Assembly: GCA_016195505.1 (NCBI GenBank)
Contig: JACPZN010000152.1
Coordinates: 1 to 23,975, forward strand
Length of the DNA: 23,975 nucleotides
Origin: Nitrospirota bacterium
Lineage (GTDB): Bacteria; Nitrospirota; Nitrospiria; Nitrospirales; Nitrospiraceae
Direction of reading: 5' to 3'
The notes under the pieces are model-generated. The model saw only the letters and a program-made list of their open reading frames with translations. It searched no databases and was not told the DNA's origin. Shown here piece by piece: positions 21,680 through 23,975 of this stretch (its first letter is position 1; each line of letters starts with the position of its first letter). Both the position numbers and the translations under genes were made by a program.

Positions 21680-23184
21680 CGATCTCCAGACTGTATCTCT
21701 CTAACGATACGTCTTCGCTGGCCGCGGGCGCCGGTCGTCTTGCCGAATGCTTGCGAGAGGGCAAGGACGTTCAGTTGATTCATACATCGTCACGCGGGGC
21801 CTTCTACCTTGAACCGATGATTGAACGGGATGGACCGACCGGTCGAGTCGCCTGGTGCAACGTGACGCCCGACGAGCTTCCAAAAATCATCGCGGGAACC
21901 GGAGGGACGCCGATTGAATCCATACCCTATTTGGCAAAGCAGACGCGTTACACCTTCTCGAACTTCGGCATTACGGACCCGCTCGCCTTGGACGAATATC
22001 AGGCGCGTGGTGGGTTCAAGGGTCTCGAGGCCGCACTAGCCATCGCGCCTGGAGCCATCATCCAGGAACTGACGGTCTCGCGGCTCCGAGGTCGCGGGGG
22101 AGCGGCCTTTCCCGTGTGGAGCAAGTGGCAGGCCGCTCAACAGGCGGAGTCTGATGAGAAGTATGTGGTGGTGAATGCAGATGAAGGCGATGCCGGTACC
22201 TATTGCGACCGGATGGTCATGGAAGGCGATCCGTTCCGCCTAATCGAGGGAATGTTGATCTGTGCTCATGCGATCGGCGCAACGAAGGGATACATCTACT
22301 GCCGCCAGGAATATCCCGCCGCTGCCTGGGCGATCCGCAAGGCGATTCAAAAAGCCGATGAAGCGGAATTGCTTGAACTGAATGGACGCACTTTCTCGAT
22401 CGAGATCGTGATGGGCGCCGGTTCCTATGTCTGCGGCGAGGAGACGGCGTTGCTGGAATCGTTGGAGGGCCGACGCGGTGTCGTGCGCGCGAAGCCGCCC
22501 TATCCTGCGGTCGCGGGACTCTATGGCCGGCCGACGATCGTCAGCAACGTGCTCACGTTTGCGACCGTGCCGAACATTCTCGCGAAAGGCGGGGCCTGGC
22601 ATGCCGCGCTTGGTACCGAGCGGTCGCGTGGCACCATCGCACTGCAAATCGGCGGGCGGGTCAAGCAGCCGGGGCTCGTTGAAATTCCCTTCGGCATGAC
22701 GTTGCGCCAGGTGCTCGAGGCATTCGGCGGCGGCATGGCGGCGGGATCTCGTTTCAAAGCCGTCCAAGTCGGCGGGCCGTTGGGCAGCCTGTTCCCGGAG
22801 TCGAAGCTGGACATTCCAATCTGCTATGACGCGTTTGCCGAAGCCGGTGCGATTCTCGGTCACGGTGGCATCGTCGTGTACGACCAGGAGACGGACATGG
22901 TTGCCCTAGCTCGCCATTTTATGGCGTTTACGGCCGACGAATCGTGCGGGAAGTGCACGCCATGCCGGATCGGTTCCGTCCGTGGTCGTGAAATCCTGGA
23001 CCTGGTTCAAAGCGGCTGCGCGAAGGCGGATGATCTGGTGCTGCTGGCTGACCTGGGTGAGACGATGAAGACTGCCAGTCTCTGTGCGCTGGGAGGCCGC
23101 GCGGCCTATCCGGTCCTGACGGCGATCGAGCACTTTCCCGATGAATTCAGAAACAAGCTGTCGGCATTCAGCCGTCAGTCATAA
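21676..23184 (+). CDS. fdsB: NAD-dependent formate dehydrogenase beta subunit (NuoF-like), 502 aa
   Basis: The diaphorase subunit that passes electrons from FMN to NAD. It has the NADH-binding GRGGAAFP (139-146), the FMN site NADEGDAGTY (167-176), and a C-terminal [4Fe-4S] site Cys424, Cys427 and Cys430 (ESCGKCTPCRIG) with Cys470. The first 85 residues form a degenerate thioredoxin-like domain without cluster cysteines, as in other FdsB proteins where NuoE-like and NuoF-like parts are joined. Length is normal. Confidence 0.92.
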   Translation: MTISRLYLSNDTSSLAAGAGRLAECLREGKDVQLIHTSSRGAFYLEPMIERDGPTGRVAWCNVTPDELPKIIAGTGGTPIESIPYLAKQTRYTFSNFGITDPLALDEYQARGGFKGLEAALAIAPGAIIQELTVSRLRGRGGAAFPVWSKWQAAQQAESDEKYVVVNADEGDAGTYCDRMVMEGDPFRLIEGMLICAHAIGATKGYIYCRQEYPAAAWAIRKAIQKADEAELLELNGRTFSIEIVMGAGSYVCGEETALLESLEGRRGVVRAKPPYPAVAGLYGRPTIVSNVLTFATVPNILAKGGAWHAALGTERSRGTIALQIGGRVKQPGLVEIPFGMTLRQVLEAFGGGMAAGSRFKAVQVGGPLGSLFPESKLDIPICYDAFAEAGAILGHGGIVVYDQETDMVALARHFMAFTADESCGKCTPCRIGSVRGREILDLVQSGCAKADDLVLLADLGETMKTASLCALGGRAAYPVLTAIEHFPDEFRNKLSAFSRQS

Positions 23185-23222
23185 GCTGATTGCTGAGAGC
23201 TGATCGCAGAAAGCCAGAAACG
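23181..23222. repeat. AGCTGAT-type degenerate repeat between beta and alpha genes
   Basis: The bases after the fdsB stop read as imperfect units AGCTGATTGC and AGCTGATCGC, then run to the fdsA ATG with no clear ribosome site. Similar short units flank genes at 9450-9534 and 15581-15652. Confidence 0.45.
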
Positions 23223-23975
23223 ATGAATCTCACAATCAACGGTCGGGTTGTCAGCGCCGAACCAGGCGACACCATTTATAAGGCCGCGCAGAGCGGAGGG
23301 ATCTCGATTCCCAGCCTCTGCGCCTCAGACCACCTGGCTCCCTTTGGGTCGTGCCGGCTCTGCCTGTGCGAAATCGAGGGGCGCCCCGGCACCCCGGCCT
23401 CCTGCACGACGCCAGTCCAGGAAGGGATGCGTGTCACCACAACCAGCGAGCTTGTCCAACGTCACCGGCGGAACATCGTCGAACTCTACCTCTCGGAGCA
23501 GCCGGAGCAGGGCCGGCAGACACAGGTCTTGGCCGACCTGGCTCGATCGATGGGTCTTGAAACCGTGCGCTATCGACAACCTGAGCGTCGCATGGTCTAT
23601 GAGGATTCGTCGAATCCCTTCTTCTCATTTCGAAACAACATCTGTGTGTCTTGTGCGCGATGTGTGCGAGCATGCGAGGAAGTTCAGGGCACGAATGCTC
23701 TGACGATGCTGGGCCGTGGGTTCCGGACCATTCCGGTTGCCGGCGCTGCGTCACTCAGCGGCTCGGCAGAAGGATTTGCTACGTCCAACTGCGTGTCCTG
23801 CGGGGCTTGCGTGAAGGAATGTCCCACCGGAGCGCTGAAGGAGAAGACAGTGCTGGAGCACGGAATGCCGACGCAGTCTGTGCGAACTACTTGCGCCTAT
23901 TGCGGGGTCGGTTGTGCGTTTGATGCGGGCATACGGGATGGACAGGTTGTGCAGATGGTTCCGGCTGACGACGGC
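23223..23975 (+). CDS. fdsA: NAD-dependent formate dehydrogenase alpha subunit, N-terminal 251 aa (cut by window edge)
   Basis: The catalytic subunit, a Mo/W-bisMGD formate oxidase; the window contains its iron-sulfur part only. An N-terminal ferredoxin domain has Cys33, Cys44, Cys47 and Cys61 for [2Fe-2S]. Two [4Fe-4S] sites follow: Cys141/144/147/151 (CVSCARCVRAC) and Cys190/193/196/200 (CVSCGACVKEC). The molybdopterin domain begins with Cys224/227/231 (CAYCGVGC). The His-Cys3 site of NuoG-type proteins, expected near 90-110, is absent; the region reads SEQPEQGRQTQ. The ATG lies 38 bases after fdsB and has no good ribosome site. The complete gene would be about 2.7 kb. Confidence 0.88.
   Translation, partial: MNLTINGRVVSAEPGDTIYKAAQSGGISIPSLCASDHLAPFGSCRLCLCEIEGRPGTPASCTTPVQEGMRVTTTSELVQRHRRNIVELYLSEQPEQGRQTQVLADLARSMGLETVRYRQPERRMVYEDSSNPFFSFRNNICVSCARCVRACEEVQGTNALTMLGRGFRTIPVAGAASLSGSAEGFATSNCVSCGACVKECPTGALKEKTVLEHGMPTQSVRTTCAYCGVGCAFDAGIRDGQVVQMVPADDG

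Overview
The window looks like chromosomal DNA of a Nitrospira-type bacterium (phylum Nitrospirota). This is an inference from gene content: an NAD-dependent formate dehydrogenase with NuoE/NuoF-like subunits, many universal stress proteins, DUF3300 and DUF2934 proteins, and short degenerate intergenic repeats of a kind I remember from Nitrospira genomes. No rRNA or other marker gene is present to prove it. No tRNA, rRNA or CRISPR array was seen.

Layout. Positions 1-3200 (minus strand) hold poorly known envelope proteins: a tiny lipoprotein in a partly duplicated unit, a secreted 210-residue protein, and a larger lipoprotein whose reading frame continues past a TAG codon into a fibronectin-III-like segment. 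Position 3313 starts a divergent sigma-54 activator. Next come an HPF/cold-shock fusion plus Lon-like protease (minus, 5107-8085) and, divergent from them, an APH-like kinase followed by a CysC-like P-loop kinase (8368-10053). A five-gene minus-strand block (10092-15415) encodes nicotinamidase, nicotinate phosphoribosyltransferase, an exported pentapeptide-repeat protein, a truncated hydrolase and a DUF3300 protein. A cytochrome c, an inverted-repeat element, an FmdB-type zinc ribbon, a tandem USP and a hidden 31-residue membrane peptide follow on the minus strand (15653-17401). From 17674 to the right edge a tightly packed plus-strand operon encodes USP, cupredoxin, tandem USP, DUF2934, an unknown 463-residue protein and formate dehydrogenase gamma, beta and alpha (alpha cut by the edge).

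The main result is regulatory. Five sites matching the -24/-12 sigma-54 promoter (TGGCAC-N5-TTGCW, strict GG-N10-GC spacing) lie just upstream of genes and in the right orientation: 3227-3242 (-), 8129-8144 (-), 8340-8355 (+), 17433-17448 (-) and 17633-17648 (+). Four form two divergent pairs, each with an inverted repeat almost midway between its promoters, where an enhancer-binding protein would bind. A sigma-54 activator gene sits beside the fifth. If correct, stress proteins, ribosome hibernation, a Lon-like protease, two kinases and the formate dehydrogenase operon share one sigma-54 regulon. The gene set resembles the mycobacterial DosR dormancy regulon in content but would use different control. 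This is a hypothesis from sequence pattern and needs experimental support.
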